Shown here in pieces: positions 25,764-35,221 of a stretch of DNA of 64,000 nucleotides. Below the pieces are notes generated by a model that was given only the letters and a program-made list of their open reading frames with translations, ran no database searches and was not told the DNA's origin. The DNA lies in contig JAVBVS010000023.1 in assembly GCA_036677805.1 (NCBI GenBank), forward strand, positions 15,538 to 79,537, given 5' to 3'. The translations under genes were made by a program, and so were the position numbers. The DNA comes from SIG78 sp036677805 (GTDB taxonomy: Bacteria; Verrucomicrobiota; Lentisphaeria; Victivallales; Victivallaceae). Every line of letters begins with the position of its first letter. Position 1 is the stretch's first letter.

Positions 25764-25791
25764 TTGACATTTTACAAAATTCGATTATACT
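25764..25791 (+). promoter_or_regulatory. Strong sigma-70-type promoter for the gene at 25879
   Basis: A consensus TTGACA (25764-25769) is followed 16 bp later by TATACT (25786-25791). The predicted leader is about 80 nt. Confidence 0.75.
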
Positions 25792-25878
25792 TGTTTTATA
25801 CTTTGTGCGGGGATGAGGTGCCGGATCGTGCTTGCGGGGGCGGCATGATTTTTTTACTGAACGCAGAGGTGTATGCCG

Positions 25879-27123
25879 ATGAATTGGAATGCGTGGAGTC
25901 TGATAGCGCTGGCCGCGATCCTGCCTTGGAACGGTATTGCGGAGCCGCAGTCGATTGTCGACCGGAATAAAGTCGAACAGGGACTGGTGATCTGCAATGA
26001 GTACTCCTATGTGGCCGTCATGAATCCGTCGAGGAATGACGGTAAATTCGGCGCCCGTGATTTTCGAATCATGCCGTTGACCCGGTCCGATCAATCCCGT
26101 ACGCTGGATGAAAATGAAGCCATGTTCCGGTTCCTGCTCAGGGCCGATTGTCAGGTTTTCGGCATGGTCGGGAAGAACCGGCGGACGCTGGCGGGCAACG
26201 GCGAATGGAGTCTGAAGCCCGCAGGCGATTCGGGGGTGGCAATGGCGCGGACTTTCGGCCCCGAAAACCAGGGGGTTGCAGTTACGGTTGACATGGTTTT
26301 GGACCGGCGGCGTTCGACTTTGGATTGGGTGGTGAAATTTGTCAATCGCGGGGAGAAGGAATATATTGTTGATTTCCTGCCCACGGCGTATACTCTGATT
26401 CAGGAATTGCGCCCGTTGCGGCTGGTTTTGCCGCGCATGGTGGTGCGTTATCAGATCGGCGGCAAGGTCGAATTCTGGCGCAATGAACTCACGGTGCTGG
26501 ACAACGACTACGAGAAATACTGGTGGCGGAAAGCGGCCGAGGATGTCAAGCCGAATTATATCCAGAACCTTTATCTCGAAAAAATCGAATTCAACCATCC
26601 CAGGATTCTTCCGCCGCAATCGTTCGGTCTGGTGGAGCTGCGGGGCAATGCGGCGCTGATTTTTGAATTCCCGGAGGACGTGAAGATGGGGACGCTGGAA
26701 TTGCGCTGGCAAAAGGATATTGCCCAGATGACGCCGATGATCGAGACGGTGCTGAAGCCGGGAGAAAACCGGGAAATCAAATTCCGGACAATCATGGTGC
26801 GCGGGCTGGAGCGATATGACAACATTGAGGACGGCTGGGTATTTGCCTACCTGCCGATCGGAGACACCCTGCGCATGGTCAGCGCGCCGTTGGCGCCGAC
26901 CGACCGGATTTCGGTAAACCTCAATCTGAACGATCAGCGGGGTACCAGTCTGATCAACCAGCGCAGCGAAATGGCGGCGATGAATCCTTTTCGCCCCGGC
27001 GTTCTCGCCTATCGGACGACGGTTCCCTTTGTTGCGGGAGAACGTTATCCGGTCAAAATGGTGCTGAACCTGGTCAAGGACAACTCCCGGCTGCTGGAAG
27101 TCGCGGGTGAAGTAGCGCCTTAA
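25879..27123 (+). CDS. Secreted protein of unknown function
   Basis: This protein of about 414 residues has a signal peptide (MNWNAWSLIALAAILPWNGI, then A) and no other membrane segment. The body is beta-rich with DMVLDRRRSTLDWVVKFVNR, LRPLRLVLPRMVVRYQIGGK, and IMVRGLERYDNIEDGWVFAY. The overall pattern resembles galactose-mutarotase-like or DUF4380-type sugar-binding sandwiches, but I cannot name a family. ATG at 25879 is favoured over 25873 because AGAGG is then 9 nt away. It has its own near-consensus promoter and converges on comF with a 10-nt gap. Confidence 0.75.
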   Translation: MNWNAWSLIALAAILPWNGIAEPQSIVDRNKVEQGLVICNEYSYVAVMNPSRNDGKFGARDFRIMPLTRSDQSRTLDENEAMFRFLLRADCQVFGMVGKNRRTLAGNGEWSLKPAGDSGVAMARTFGPENQGVAVTVDMVLDRRRSTLDWVVKFVNRGEKEYIVDFLPTAYTLIQELRPLRLVLPRMVVRYQIGGKVEFWRNELTVLDNDYEKYWWRKAAEDVKPNYIQNLYLEKIEFNHPRILPPQSFGLVELRGNAALIFEFPEDVKMGTLELRWQKDIAQMTPMIETVLKPGENREIKFRTIMVRGLERYDNIEDGWVFAYLPIGDTLRMVSAPLAPTDRISVNLNLNDQRGTSLINQRSEMAAMNPFRPGVLAYRTTVPFVAGERYPVKMVLNLVKDNSRLLEVAGEVAP

Positions 27124-27133
27124 GCGGGGGCAT

Positions 27134-27850
27134 TCAACGCCGGGCGACGACGAAGACATTGACCTCCGCCGCCCCCGCATCCAACAGCGCCCGGGCGGCG
27201 GCATGGAGCGTGGCTCCGGTGGTGAGTACGTCATCGATCAGCAGAATCCTCTTGCCTGCAATCGCATCCGGCGGTTTGACCCGGAACGCTCCGGACAGGT
27301 TCTTCAACCGTTCGGCCCGGGGCAGGGTCGCCTGACGCCGGGTGGGGCGGACTCGCCGCAATGGCGTCCGGCAGGGAATGGCAAGTCTTTTGCCGAGCAT
27401 TCGGGCCAGCAGTTCCGACTGGTTGTAGCCGCGGAGCCATTGGCGGCGGTAGTGCAGCGGTACGGGCACGATCAGCTCCGACCGCGCAAACGCCGGTTCG
27501 TTCAACAAGGGCGCTGCGAGATCGCCCAGGGCTCGGGCCATCACCGTGGCGCCGCCGAATTTGAGGCGGTAGATTGCGGTTTCTGCGCTGTCGCGCATCG
27601 CCAGCAACGCCATGGCCCGGCGCCACGGCCGTGGCGGCATATGGAGGCATTTTTCGCATAACTCCAATACTCCGTTCAGCTCCCCTCCGCATCCGGGACA
27701 GCGCCGACCGTGCAGAAACGGCAAGTCCTTGAGGCAGCTTGGACAGAACCCGTTGATTTCATGCGGCATGGCGTTTGCCTCTCCGCACAGCGGGCAGGGG
27801 AATTCGATGAAATATTGCAGCAGCTGATTGAAAAGTTTTGAAAACGGCAT
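27134..27850 (-). CDS. ComF-family phosphoribosyltransferase-like protein
   Basis: The 238-residue cytosolic protein has an N-terminal zinc-finger part with paired Cys motifs (CPLCGE, CPSCL, CPGCGGE, CEKC; residues 15-75) and a PRTase domain ending in the PRPP loop RILLIDDVLTTGATLHAA. ComF proteins act with the competence helicase ComFA/PriA in DNA uptake and repair. The ATG at 27850 directly abuts the T-tract of an upstream terminator and has no Shine-Dalgarno. A longer frame to 28057 would overlap the small basic-protein gene in another frame and is less likely. Confidence 0.88.
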   Translation of the reverse strand: MPFSKLFNQLLQYFIEFPCPLCGEANAMPHEINGFCPSCLKDLPFLHGRRCPGCGGELNGVLELCEKCLHMPPRPWRRAMALLAMRDSAETAIYRLKFGGATVMARALGDLAAPLLNEPAFARSELIVPVPLHYRRQWLRGYNQSELLARMLGKRLAIPCRTPLRRVRPTRRQATLPRAERLKNLSGAFRVKPPDAIAGKRILLIDDVLTTGATLHAAARALLDAGAAEVNVFVVARR

Positions 27851-27873
27851 AAAAAAACCCGGAAGAATCCGGG
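27851..27873 (-). terminator. Terminator of the small basic-protein gene, abutting the comF start
   Basis: On the minus strand CCCGG-ATTCTT-CCGGG (27873-27858) is followed by seven T (27857-27851), then immediately the ATG of comF. A second short GC hairpin lies at 27882-27895. Confidence 0.8.
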
Positions 27874-27914
27874 CTTTTCCACCGGGCTGGCCCGGAGTGT
27901 CTGATTGCGGACGC

Positions 27915-28025
27915 TTACTTGCGCTTGGCGCCGCCTTTGATCTGCGCCGCCACCCGCGCTTTGCAGCGGGAGAGATAGGATTTCCGACGACGACGCTTGA
28001 CGACTTTGTTGAGCTGCTGGCCCAT
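27915..28025 (-). CDS. Very small, highly basic conserved-looking protein (36 aa)
   Basis: ATG at 28025 with GAGG 7 nt upstream opens a 36-codon gene ending in TAA at 27915. The product begins MGQQLNKVVKRRRRKSYLSR and ends in GGAKRK. It has 14 Lys/Arg residues, a single Cys, and predicted helix, like small ribosomal or RNA-binding proteins. A dedicated ribosome site, a basic ribosomal-like composition, and a terminator right after the stop argue that it is real. I believe similar short basic proteins occur in the PVC group, but I cannot confirm this here. A role on the ribosome or nucleoid is only inferred. Confidence 0.75.
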   Translation of the reverse strand: MGQQLNKVVKRRRRKSYLSRCKARVAAQIKGGAKRK

Positions 28026-28208
28026 GTTTTAACCTCGATGTTGTGTTCCAAAAGCAATACAATGAAAATGGATCAGACTTTAATGTAACTCCGGGAGCGA
28101 ATTTTTCAAATAAAAGTGACAAGTTTCTCCTGAAAAAACTTTATTTTTCATGATTTCGGCAGTAAATTTCCATAATGACAATTTTGCAATGGATCGACGA
28201 GGGGTTTT

Positions 28209-31200
28209 ATGAGAGGATATCGCTGGTTTCGGATCGGAGTGCTGTTGCTGCTGTTGAGCTGCGGGGTGAATGCCGCGGTGCCGCCGGGGGCGTTGCTCGA
28301 CCGCGATGCGATCATGGCGGCACGTACCGCGGTGGACCTGAAACAGTTTCCCGACGCCGAGGCGATTCTGCTCGCCGATTACGAAAAAGTGGCCTATCAG
28401 TGCGATGGCACCGATTCTAAAATCGATGATTTCTATTATCTGATCGTGACCGAAAAGGGGCGTGATGAAAACCGGACGCTGGATTTTCATTTCAATGAAT
28501 TCTATCAGAAACCGGATTTGCTGCTGCTGGAGATCATCAAACCCGACGGCCGGATCGTCAAGCCGGAAATCCAGTGCCGGACCGTGACCGAGCCGGATCA
28601 GCTGTCGAGCAATATTTTCGATCCGGCGAACAAAGTGCTTCAGGTCGGAGTGCCGGACCTTCAGGTCGGTGATGTTCTCCATGTGATCTACCGTTGCGAC
28701 ACCATCCGTTCCCGGATGCGCGGCATCTGGTGCGACATTGCCGTGCTCCAGTCCGATTGTCCGGTGCTTTCCTATCGTTATGAGATCAGTGCGCCCGAGC
28801 AATGTCCGCTGGCGGCGATCGCGGTCAAGAACGAAGTTCCCGGCGCATTGAATATCACGGTCACCAAGAAGGGCGACCGGATCGCCTATGTCTGGGAAGC
28901 TTCCCAGGTGCCGCAGCTTCATCCGGAGCCGGGAATGCCGCCCCTGTATCTGCATGCGATGCGGATCCTGGTCAGCACCGCGCCGGATTGGGCGGCGGTT
29001 TCGCGCTGGTACGACGAATTGTGCCGCAAACATATCGAAAAGGTTTCGCCTGAACTGGTGGCGAAGAGCCGGGAACTGGCCGCCGGTGCCAAGTCGGAGA
29101 TGGAGAGCATTCAGGCGATTTTCCGGTTTGTATCGACCCAGGTCCGGTATACCGGCATCACCCGCGAGGACGAAGCGCCGGGTTACGAACCGCACGATGT
29201 CGATTTGACCTTCCGGCAGCGCTATGGCGTGTGCCGCGACAAAGCCGCGCTGCTGGTGGCGATGCTCCGCGCGGCGGGACTCGATGCGTATCCGGTGCTG
29301 TTCATGGCAGGGACGCCCAAGGATGCCGAAGTGCCGAACAATTACTTCAATCACGCCGTGGCCGCGGTCAAAACCGTCGATGGCGAATATGTATTGATGG
29401 ACCCTACCGATGAAACCACCACCGAATTGCTGCCATCCTATGCCATGAACCGCAGCTATCTGGCGGCGACGCCGAAGGGCGACGGATTGCGGCGGACCCC
29501 GGAGGTTCCGGCGGAAAAGAATCTGCTGTCCATCCGCTCCACCGGTTCGGTCGACCGGGAGAATCGGCTCCATTGCCGGAGCGTATTCGGGTTTGAAGGC
29601 ATCAATGACAATATTTACCGGGGCGCGTTCTCGCGCTGGCCGCGGGAATATCTCGAGCAATTTCTGGCGTCGACGCTGAAGCGTCTGGTGCCGGGGGCGG
29701 AGCTGGTCCGTTATGAACTGCGTCCGGCCGACATTCGCGATCTGGGACGGAAATTGGAGCTGGAGCTGGAATTTTCGGTGCCCGACTTCGTGAATATCGC
29801 CTGGGGCGACGGGGTGTTGAAGCCGCCGTTTCTGGGGGGCGGATTCGGTGCGTTGAACTTCCTGCTCGGAGACACGGGATTGGACGAGCGCCATTATCCG
29901 CTGGAAACAACGTCGACGGCGGGGATTGTGGAGCAGTTTGAATTGACCCTGCCGGAATTTCTGACGGTGGCGGCGCTGCCGCAATACCGCGGCAATGCCG
30001 CCGGGCCGCTGTTGACCGAACGCAAGGTGGAAGCGGAAAAAAATCAAATCCGAGGCAGTCAGAGCATCCGGCTGGCGCAGTCGTCGATCGTACCGGACGA
30101 TTACCGGAAATTGAAAAATACATTGCGCGAACTGGATGCCGGCGACCGCCAGACGGTGGTGGTGAAACGTGATTTTACCGTTGGCGCGGCGCAGCTGTTT
30201 CCCAATGCCCAGAGCATACTGGAGCAAAGTTCGGTCGAGTGCACGGTCACCGCGTCGGACGAGTATGTGATCACTACCCGGCAACGGCGCAGGGTTTTGA
30301 ATTACGGCGGCGTCAAGGCGTTCTCCGAACTCAATCTCCGGTTTGCGCCGTCCTGGCAGCAGGTGGAATTTCTGGAAGGCTCCGTAACCTTGCCCGACGG
30401 CACGGTGCGGAAGGTCGATCCGGCTTCGGTTCAGGTGATGGATCTGCCGGGCAACAGCGCCGCGCCGCGTTATCCCGGGGAAAAAATGATGGCGGTCTCG
30501 CTGCCCGGCGTCGAACCCGGCAGCGTGGTGGAAACCGCCTGGCGCAGCGTTTCGCGCGGCGGCGCGGCGCTGGATCGCGTCTGGGAGCTTGACGGCAATG
30601 ATCCGGCGCTTGAAGTCGGTTGTAAATTGACCTATCCGGAAAAGCTGGCCCGGAATTTGACCGTAAATGTACCGGAGGCCGGATTTACCGCGGTCGAAAC
30701 CGCCGCCGGCGACGGCAAAACTCTGATGGTGACCGGACGCAATCTGCCGATGCGCAACCTCGAGCCCGGCGCTCCCCCGGCGTGGTGTTATGCGCCGCAA
30801 TTCGGCGTATCCGCTTTTCAGTACGCCGACTACGCCGAAACGTTGGCGAAAAAGTTCGATCAGCTGAGCTCCGGACAGGAACAGGCAACCCAACTGGCTT
30901 TGAAATTGGTCGACGGCCAGGCCGAGCCGGACGCGAAATTGCGCAAGCTGCGCGATTATGTCGCGATGAACATCCGGGAAGCCGGTCCGGCGCTCAACCG
31001 GATGCGGCTGGCGGAACTGTCTCCGGCGGACGTGACGCTGAAGGAGGGTTATGGCAACTCCGCCGACCGGGCGATTCTGCTGTGGGCGATGTTGAAGGCC
31101 GCCGGGATTGCGGCGACTCCGGTGCCGGTGGCGGATCTGCCCGCGTTGCCGGAGGTGACGGCCAGGCTTGAAGCGGTGCCGCGCAACGTCTTTACCGCCG

Positions 31201-31988
31201 TGCTGCTGCGGGTCACGGCGGGCGAGGAGGAACTTTATTGCAACGACACCAACCAGTATGATGTGCCGGGCGCGACGGCCCATGACGGCGATCTGGGGCT
31301 GGATCTGAGCAGCGGCGAATTGATTGCGATCGCAAGCAAGGCCGAATGCGAAAGCAGCATCGTTTCGGGGTACGATATCGTCTGTGCTGCCGACGGCACG
31401 GCCGAGGTGGAGCTGACCGAAACGCTCTATGGCATGGAATACGGCGCCGCGCACAAGCGCATGACGCAGTTGACGCCGGAGCTGAGGCGGCGCTATTTCC
31501 AGGAACGCGCGGCGGAGCTGGCGCAGGGCGCCGAGCTGCTGGATGCGTCTGATGATTTCTCCGGCTATCCCGGCAAGATCGTGATCAAGGTCCGCATTCC
31601 GGCCTTTGCGGCGCGCAGCGGCGATTTTCTCTGCCTGACGCTGCCCGACGGCGGGGCGGGCGGATTGCTGCGCAGCGCCGGCGCACGGACGCAGCCTTAC
31701 TGGCAGCCGGAAGGCATCGACCGCGAATATCTCTATCGGGTGGAGCTGCCGGACAATATCGGAAGCTATGAGCTTGCCGGCGGCGACTGGCGCTGGGAAT
31801 GTCCGGGCGCGGCCGGAGGGATTACGGCCCGGAGTCAGGTGGACGGCAATATCCTGACCGCCGAGCGCAAGGTCAAGCTGGCGCCGTTTTTTCTGAATGC
31901 CGCCGAATATCCGGTGATCGGCGCGGCGCAACGTTTGCTGAGCGCGGAGCCGTCCCGGACGATTTTGGTCAAAGTGGTTGCAAAATAG
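28209..31988 (+). CDS. Large secreted DUF3857/transglutaminase-like protein with tandem modules
   Basis: The 1259-residue protein has a signal peptide (RWFRIGVLLLLLSCGVNA). Module 1 (about 40-620) has a DUF3857 domain and a transglutaminase core with catalytic Cys342 (YGVCRDKAALL), a His in NYFNHAVAAV, and an Asp in LMDPTDETT. Module 2 (about 640-1255) repeats DUF3857 plus a transglutaminase-like core, but the Cys position is Ser951 (YGNSADRAILL) and the His is absent. Module 1 may therefore be an active protease or crosslinker and module 2 a binding copy. The start has GAGG 6 nt upstream. DUF3857 proteins are envelope-located in Bacteroidota and PVC bacteria; substrate unknown. Confidence 0.85.
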   Translation: MRGYRWFRIGVLLLLLSCGVNAAVPPGALLDRDAIMAARTAVDLKQFPDAEAILLADYEKVAYQCDGTDSKIDDFYYLIVTEKGRDENRTLDFHFNEFYQKPDLLLLEIIKPDGRIVKPEIQCRTVTEPDQLSSNIFDPANKVLQVGVPDLQVGDVLHVIYRCDTIRSRMRGIWCDIAVLQSDCPVLSYRYEISAPEQCPLAAIAVKNEVPGALNITVTKKGDRIAYVWEASQVPQLHPEPGMPPLYLHAMRILVSTAPDWAAVSRWYDELCRKHIEKVSPELVAKSRELAAGAKSEMESIQAIFRFVSTQVRYTGITREDEAPGYEPHDVDLTFRQRYGVCRDKAALLVAMLRAAGLDAYPVLFMAGTPKDAEVPNNYFNHAVAAVKTVDGEYVLMDPTDETTTELLPSYAMNRSYLAATPKGDGLRRTPEVPAEKNLLSIRSTGSVDRENRLHCRSVFGFEGINDNIYRGAFSRWPREYLEQFLASTLKRLVPGAELVRYELRPADIRDLGRKLELELEFSVPDFVNIAWGDGVLKPPFLGGGFGALNFLLGDTGLDERHYPLETTSTAGIVEQFELTLPEFLTVAALPQYRGNAAGPLLTERKVEAEKNQIRGSQSIRLAQSSIVPDDYRKLKNTLRELDAGDRQTVVVKRDFTVGAAQLFPNAQSILEQSSVECTVTASDEYVITTRQRRRVLNYGGVKAFSELNLRFAPSWQQVEFLEGSVTLPDGTVRKVDPASVQVMDLPGNSAAPRYPGEKMMAVSLPGVEPGSVVETAWRSVSRGGAALDRVWELDGNDPALEVGCKLTYPEKLARNLTVNVPEAGFTAVETAAGDGKTLMVTGRNLPMRNLEPGAPPAWCYAPQFGVSAFQYADYAETLAKKFDQLSSGQEQATQLALKLVDGQAEPDAKLRKLRDYVAMNIREAGPALNRMRLAELSPADVTLKEGYGNSADRAILLWAMLKAAGIAATPVPVADLPALPEVTARLEAVPRNVFTAVLLRVTAGEEELYCNDTNQYDVPGATAHDGDLGLDLSSGELIAIASKAECESSIVSGYDIVCAADGTAEVELTETLYGMEYGAAHKRMTQLTPELRRRYFQERAAELAQGAELLDASDDFSGYPGKIVIKVRIPAFAARSGDFLCLTLPDGGAGGLLRSAGARTQPYWQPEGIDREYLYRVELPDNIGSYELAGGDWRWECPGAAGGITARSQVDGNILTAERKVKLAPFFLNAAEYPVIGAAQRLLSAEPSRTILVKVVAK

Positions 31989-32062
31989 CATCTTTTGTGC
32001 TATATTACACGGATATGTTCATCAGAAAAACCAGGCGCGAAAAATGAGGTTGCGATAGTTTT

Positions 32063-35000
32063 ATGTTCAAACCGGTCAACAGTCAGGTCTCTTTCCCGGA
32101 ACTTGAGGAAAGGGTGTTGGATTTCTGGCGGCGCTCCGGCAGTTTTGCCGAATCGCTGCGGCAACGCGAGGGCGGAGAAGAATTCGTATTTTACGACGGT
32201 CCGCCCTTCGCCACCGGGATGCCGCACTATGGCCATCTGCTGGCCGGCACGATCAAGGACGTGGTGCCGCGCTATCAGACCATGCGCGGCAAATTCGTGA
32301 GGCGCACCTTCGGCTGGGACTGTCACGGACTGCCGGTCGAAAACGAAATGGAAAAAGAGCTTAAGCTCAACAGCAAGAAAGCGATCGAAGAGTACGGCGT
32401 CGGCCGTTTCAACGAAGCCTGCCGCTCGATCGTATTGCGTTACACCTCCGAATGGGAACGGGTGGTCAACCGCATGGGCCGCTGGGTCGATTTCCGCAAC
32501 GGCTACCGCACCATGGACCGCGATTACATGGAGTCGATCTGGTGGGTGTTCAAATCGCTGTGGGACAACGGCCTGATCTATGAGGGCTACAAGATTCTGC
32601 CCTACTGCCCGCGCTGTGCCACGCCGCTGTCGAATTTCGAGGCCAATCAGGGTTATATGGAGGTCACCGACCCGGCGATCACCATCCGGTTCAAGGCCGA
32701 AGGCGAAGACCGGACCTATTTCGTCGCCTGGACCACCACGCCGTGGACCCTGCCGTCCAACCTCGCGCTGGCGGTCGGGCCGGATATCGATTATGTGAAA
32801 TTGCGCGACGGCGACGCCTGCTACATCATGGCCGAATCGCGCATGGGCGCCTATTACCGCAACGAGCAGCCGGAAATCGTGGCCCGCTTCAAGGGCTCCA
32901 CGCTGGCCGGGCGGCGCTACGAGCCGCTGTTCGGATATTTTGCGGAACTCGGCAAACAGGGGGCGTTTCAGGTACTGACAGCCGATTTCGTGAGCACCGA
33001 GGATGGCTCCGGGATCGTGCATATGGCGCCGGGCTTCGGTGAGGACGACTCGGCGGTCTGCCGGGCGGCGGGCTTGCCCGAAGTGTGTCCGATCGACGAA
33101 CAGTGCTGTTTTACCGCCGAGGTGCCGGATTACGCCGGGCGCTATGTCAAGGAGGTCGACGCCGACATCATCGCGCGGCTCAAGACCGAGGGCAAGCTGA
33201 TTCACCGCGGCGCGATCAAGCACAATTATCCGCATTGCTGGCGCGACGATCACCCGCTGATCTACCGGGCGATCTCGACCTGGTTCGTCCGGATCGATGA
33301 GATCAAGGAAAAGATGATCGCCGCCAACCGGCAGATCGACTGGTTCCCCGCCCATCTCAAGGACGGGCGTTTCGGCAAGTGGCTCGAAAACGCCCGCGAC
33401 TGGGCGATCAGCCGCAACCGCTACTGGGGGACGCCGCTTCCGGTCTGGCGCAACGAAGAGGGTGAAATGATCTGCGTCGGCAGCGTGGCCGAGCTGGAAA
33501 AGCTCACCGGCTGCAAGGTGACCGACCTGCACAAGCATTTCGTCGATGAAATGACCATTCCGTCGCCGACCGGCAAAAGCCCGTTGCGGCGGATTCCGGA
33601 AGTGCTCGACTGCTGGTTTGAATCCGGTTCGATGCCTTATGCGCAGCAGCATTATCCGTTTGAAAACAAGAAGCATTTCGAAGCCAACTTCCCGGCCGAT
33701 TTCATCGCCGAGGGGCTGGATCAGACCCGCGGCTGGTTTTACACGCTGGTGGTGCTGGGCGCGGCGCTGTTCGACAAGCCGCCTTTCAAGCATGTGATCG
33801 TGAACGGGTTGATTCTGGCCGAGGACGGGCAGAAGATGTCCAAGCGCAAGAAGAATTATCCCGATCCGATGGATGTGGTCAACCGTTACGGCGCGGATGC
33901 GCTGCGGCTGTTCATGCTGGGGTCGCAGGTGGTGCGCGCCGAAGATTTGAAGTTTTCGGAAAACGGCATCAAGGAAGTGCTCCGCAACGTGATGATCCCG
34001 ATGTGGAATGCCTACAGCTTTTTCGTAACCTACGCCAATGTCGACGGCTATGAGCCGCGGCCGGGCGCGCCGGCTCCCGAACGTCCGGCCAATGCGCTCG
34101 ACCGTTGGATTTTGAGTTCCTGCGCACAGATGGTCGAAGAGGTCGGCTTTGAATTGGATCATTACAATCTTCAAAAGGCGGCGAACCGCTTCGAGCGTTT
34201 CGTCGACGATCTGACCAACTGGTACATCCGCCGCAGCCGCCGCCGTTTCTGGAAGTCGAGCGACGACCAGGACAAGCTGGAAGCCTATGCGACGCTGCAT
34301 CATGTGCTGTTGACTTTCTGCCGGACCGCGGCGCCGTTCATTCCCTTCACCACCGAAGCGATCTACGGCAATCTGCGCACTCCGGGCATGCCCGAATCGG
34401 TTCATTGCTGCGATTATCCGCAGACGGACCGCGCGGTGCGCGACGAAGCGCTGGAAAAGCAGATGGAGCTGACCATGACCGCGGTGAAGCTCGGCCGGTT
34501 TCTCCGGACCCAGCACAACCTCAAGGTGCGCCAGCCGCTGGCGCGTGCCGTGCTGCTGGCGCCCGACGCCGAGGCGCGTGGGTTGTTGACGCAGACGCTC
34601 GATATCATCGGCGAAGAATTGAATGTCAAGCAGCTTGAATTCGGAGCCGACGAAGATGCCTTGGTGCATCGCTCGGCCAAGGCCAATTTCAAGGTGATGG
34701 GCAAGAAGCTCGGCAAGAATATGAAGGAAGCCGCCGCGCTGGTTGAAGCGCTTGATTCGGCGACCATCGGCCGGATTGCGGCCGGCGGCGCGGTGTCGCT
34801 GACGCTGGCCGACGGGACGGTCTGCGAACTCGGCGTCGACGATCTGGTGATTCAGCGTTCCGAAAAGGCCGGGCTGGTGGTAGCGACCGAAAACGGCGTG
34901 ACCATCGCGCTTGAGACTGCGCTCACGCCGGAACTCGAAGCCGAGGGGCTGGCGCGGGAGCTGGTGAGCAAAGTCCAGAATCTGCGCAAGGATACCGGGC

Positions 35001-35188
35001 TGGAAGTGACCGACCGGATTCGCCTGACGGTCAAGGGCGACGCCGAACTGCTGGCGGCGCTGGCCGCGCACGAGGAATATATCAAAGCGGAAGTGCTGGC
35101 GACCGGCTGGGTTCTGGAACTCGCCTCCGCTGTCGGAGATGTGGACCTCAACGGCCATATGGCGACGGTGACGCTGGTTCGTGTTTGA
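32063..35188 (+). CDS. ileS: Isoleucyl-tRNA synthetase, type 2 (eukaryote-like)
   Basis: This enzyme charges tRNA-Ile with isoleucine. The 1041-residue class I synthetase has the ATP-site motif HYGH at residues 55-58 (GPPFATGMPHYGHLLAGTIK), an editing CP1 insertion (FVAWTTTPWTLPSNLA near 220), KMSKR at 591-595, and a long tRNA-binding C-terminal domain. The TGMPHYGH context, KMSKR and the lack of a C-terminal zinc motif place it with the IleS2/eukaryote-like clade, members of which tolerate mupirocin. The start ATG has a distant GAGG (13 nt). It is followed by a bidirectional terminator. Confidence 0.95.
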   Translation: MFKPVNSQVSFPELEERVLDFWRRSGSFAESLRQREGGEEFVFYDGPPFATGMPHYGHLLAGTIKDVVPRYQTMRGKFVRRTFGWDCHGLPVENEMEKELKLNSKKAIEEYGVGRFNEACRSIVLRYTSEWERVVNRMGRWVDFRNGYRTMDRDYMESIWWVFKSLWDNGLIYEGYKILPYCPRCATPLSNFEANQGYMEVTDPAITIRFKAEGEDRTYFVAWTTTPWTLPSNLALAVGPDIDYVKLRDGDACYIMAESRMGAYYRNEQPEIVARFKGSTLAGRRYEPLFGYFAELGKQGAFQVLTADFVSTEDGSGIVHMAPGFGEDDSAVCRAAGLPEVCPIDEQCCFTAEVPDYAGRYVKEVDADIIARLKTEGKLIHRGAIKHNYPHCWRDDHPLIYRAISTWFVRIDEIKEKMIAANRQIDWFPAHLKDGRFGKWLENARDWAISRNRYWGTPLPVWRNEEGEMICVGSVAELEKLTGCKVTDLHKHFVDEMTIPSPTGKSPLRRIPEVLDCWFESGSMPYAQQHYPFENKKHFEANFPADFIAEGLDQTRGWFYTLVVLGAALFDKPPFKHVIVNGLILAEDGQKMSKRKKNYPDPMDVVNRYGADALRLFMLGSQVVRAEDLKFSENGIKEVLRNVMIPMWNAYSFFVTYANVDGYEPRPGAPAPERPANALDRWILSSCAQMVEEVGFELDHYNLQKAANRFERFVDDLTNWYIRRSRRRFWKSSDDQDKLEAYATLHHVLLTFCRTAAPFIPFTTEAIYGNLRTPGMPESVHCCDYPQTDRAVRDEALEKQMELTMTAVKLGRFLRTQHNLKVRQPLARAVLLAPDAEARGLLTQTLDIIGEELNVKQLEFGADEDALVHRSAKANFKVMGKKLGKNMKEAAALVEALDSATIGRIAAGGAVSLTLADGTVCELGVDDLVIQRSEKAGLVVATENGVTIALETALTPELEAEGLARELVSKVQNLRKDTGLEVTDRIRLTVKGDAELLAALAAHEEYIKAEVLATGWVLELASAVGDVDLNGHMATVTLVRV

Positions 35189-35221
35189 GCCGCGCCGGAC
35201 AATGTTCGGAATCGGCTATTA

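Noticed and set aside
27690..27850. ComF Cys-rich N-terminus as an independent zinc protein
   Set aside because: The Cys motifs are in frame with the PRTase domain and match the normal ComF layout.
28080..31991. A 1303-codon open frame on the minus strand across the DUF3857 gene
   Set aside because: It is antisense to a protein with signal peptide and transglutaminase motifs. The translated product is His/Arg/Gln-rich without any fold signature.
31985..32003. ATAGCA/TGCTAT inverted repeat between the DUF3857 gene and ileS as a terminator
   Set aside because: The stem is only 6 bp, A/T-containing, and not followed by a T-tract.
32000..35158. A 1052-codon open frame antisense to ileS
   Set aside because: ileS has all synthetase motifs in the other strand; the antisense frame is a composition artefact.
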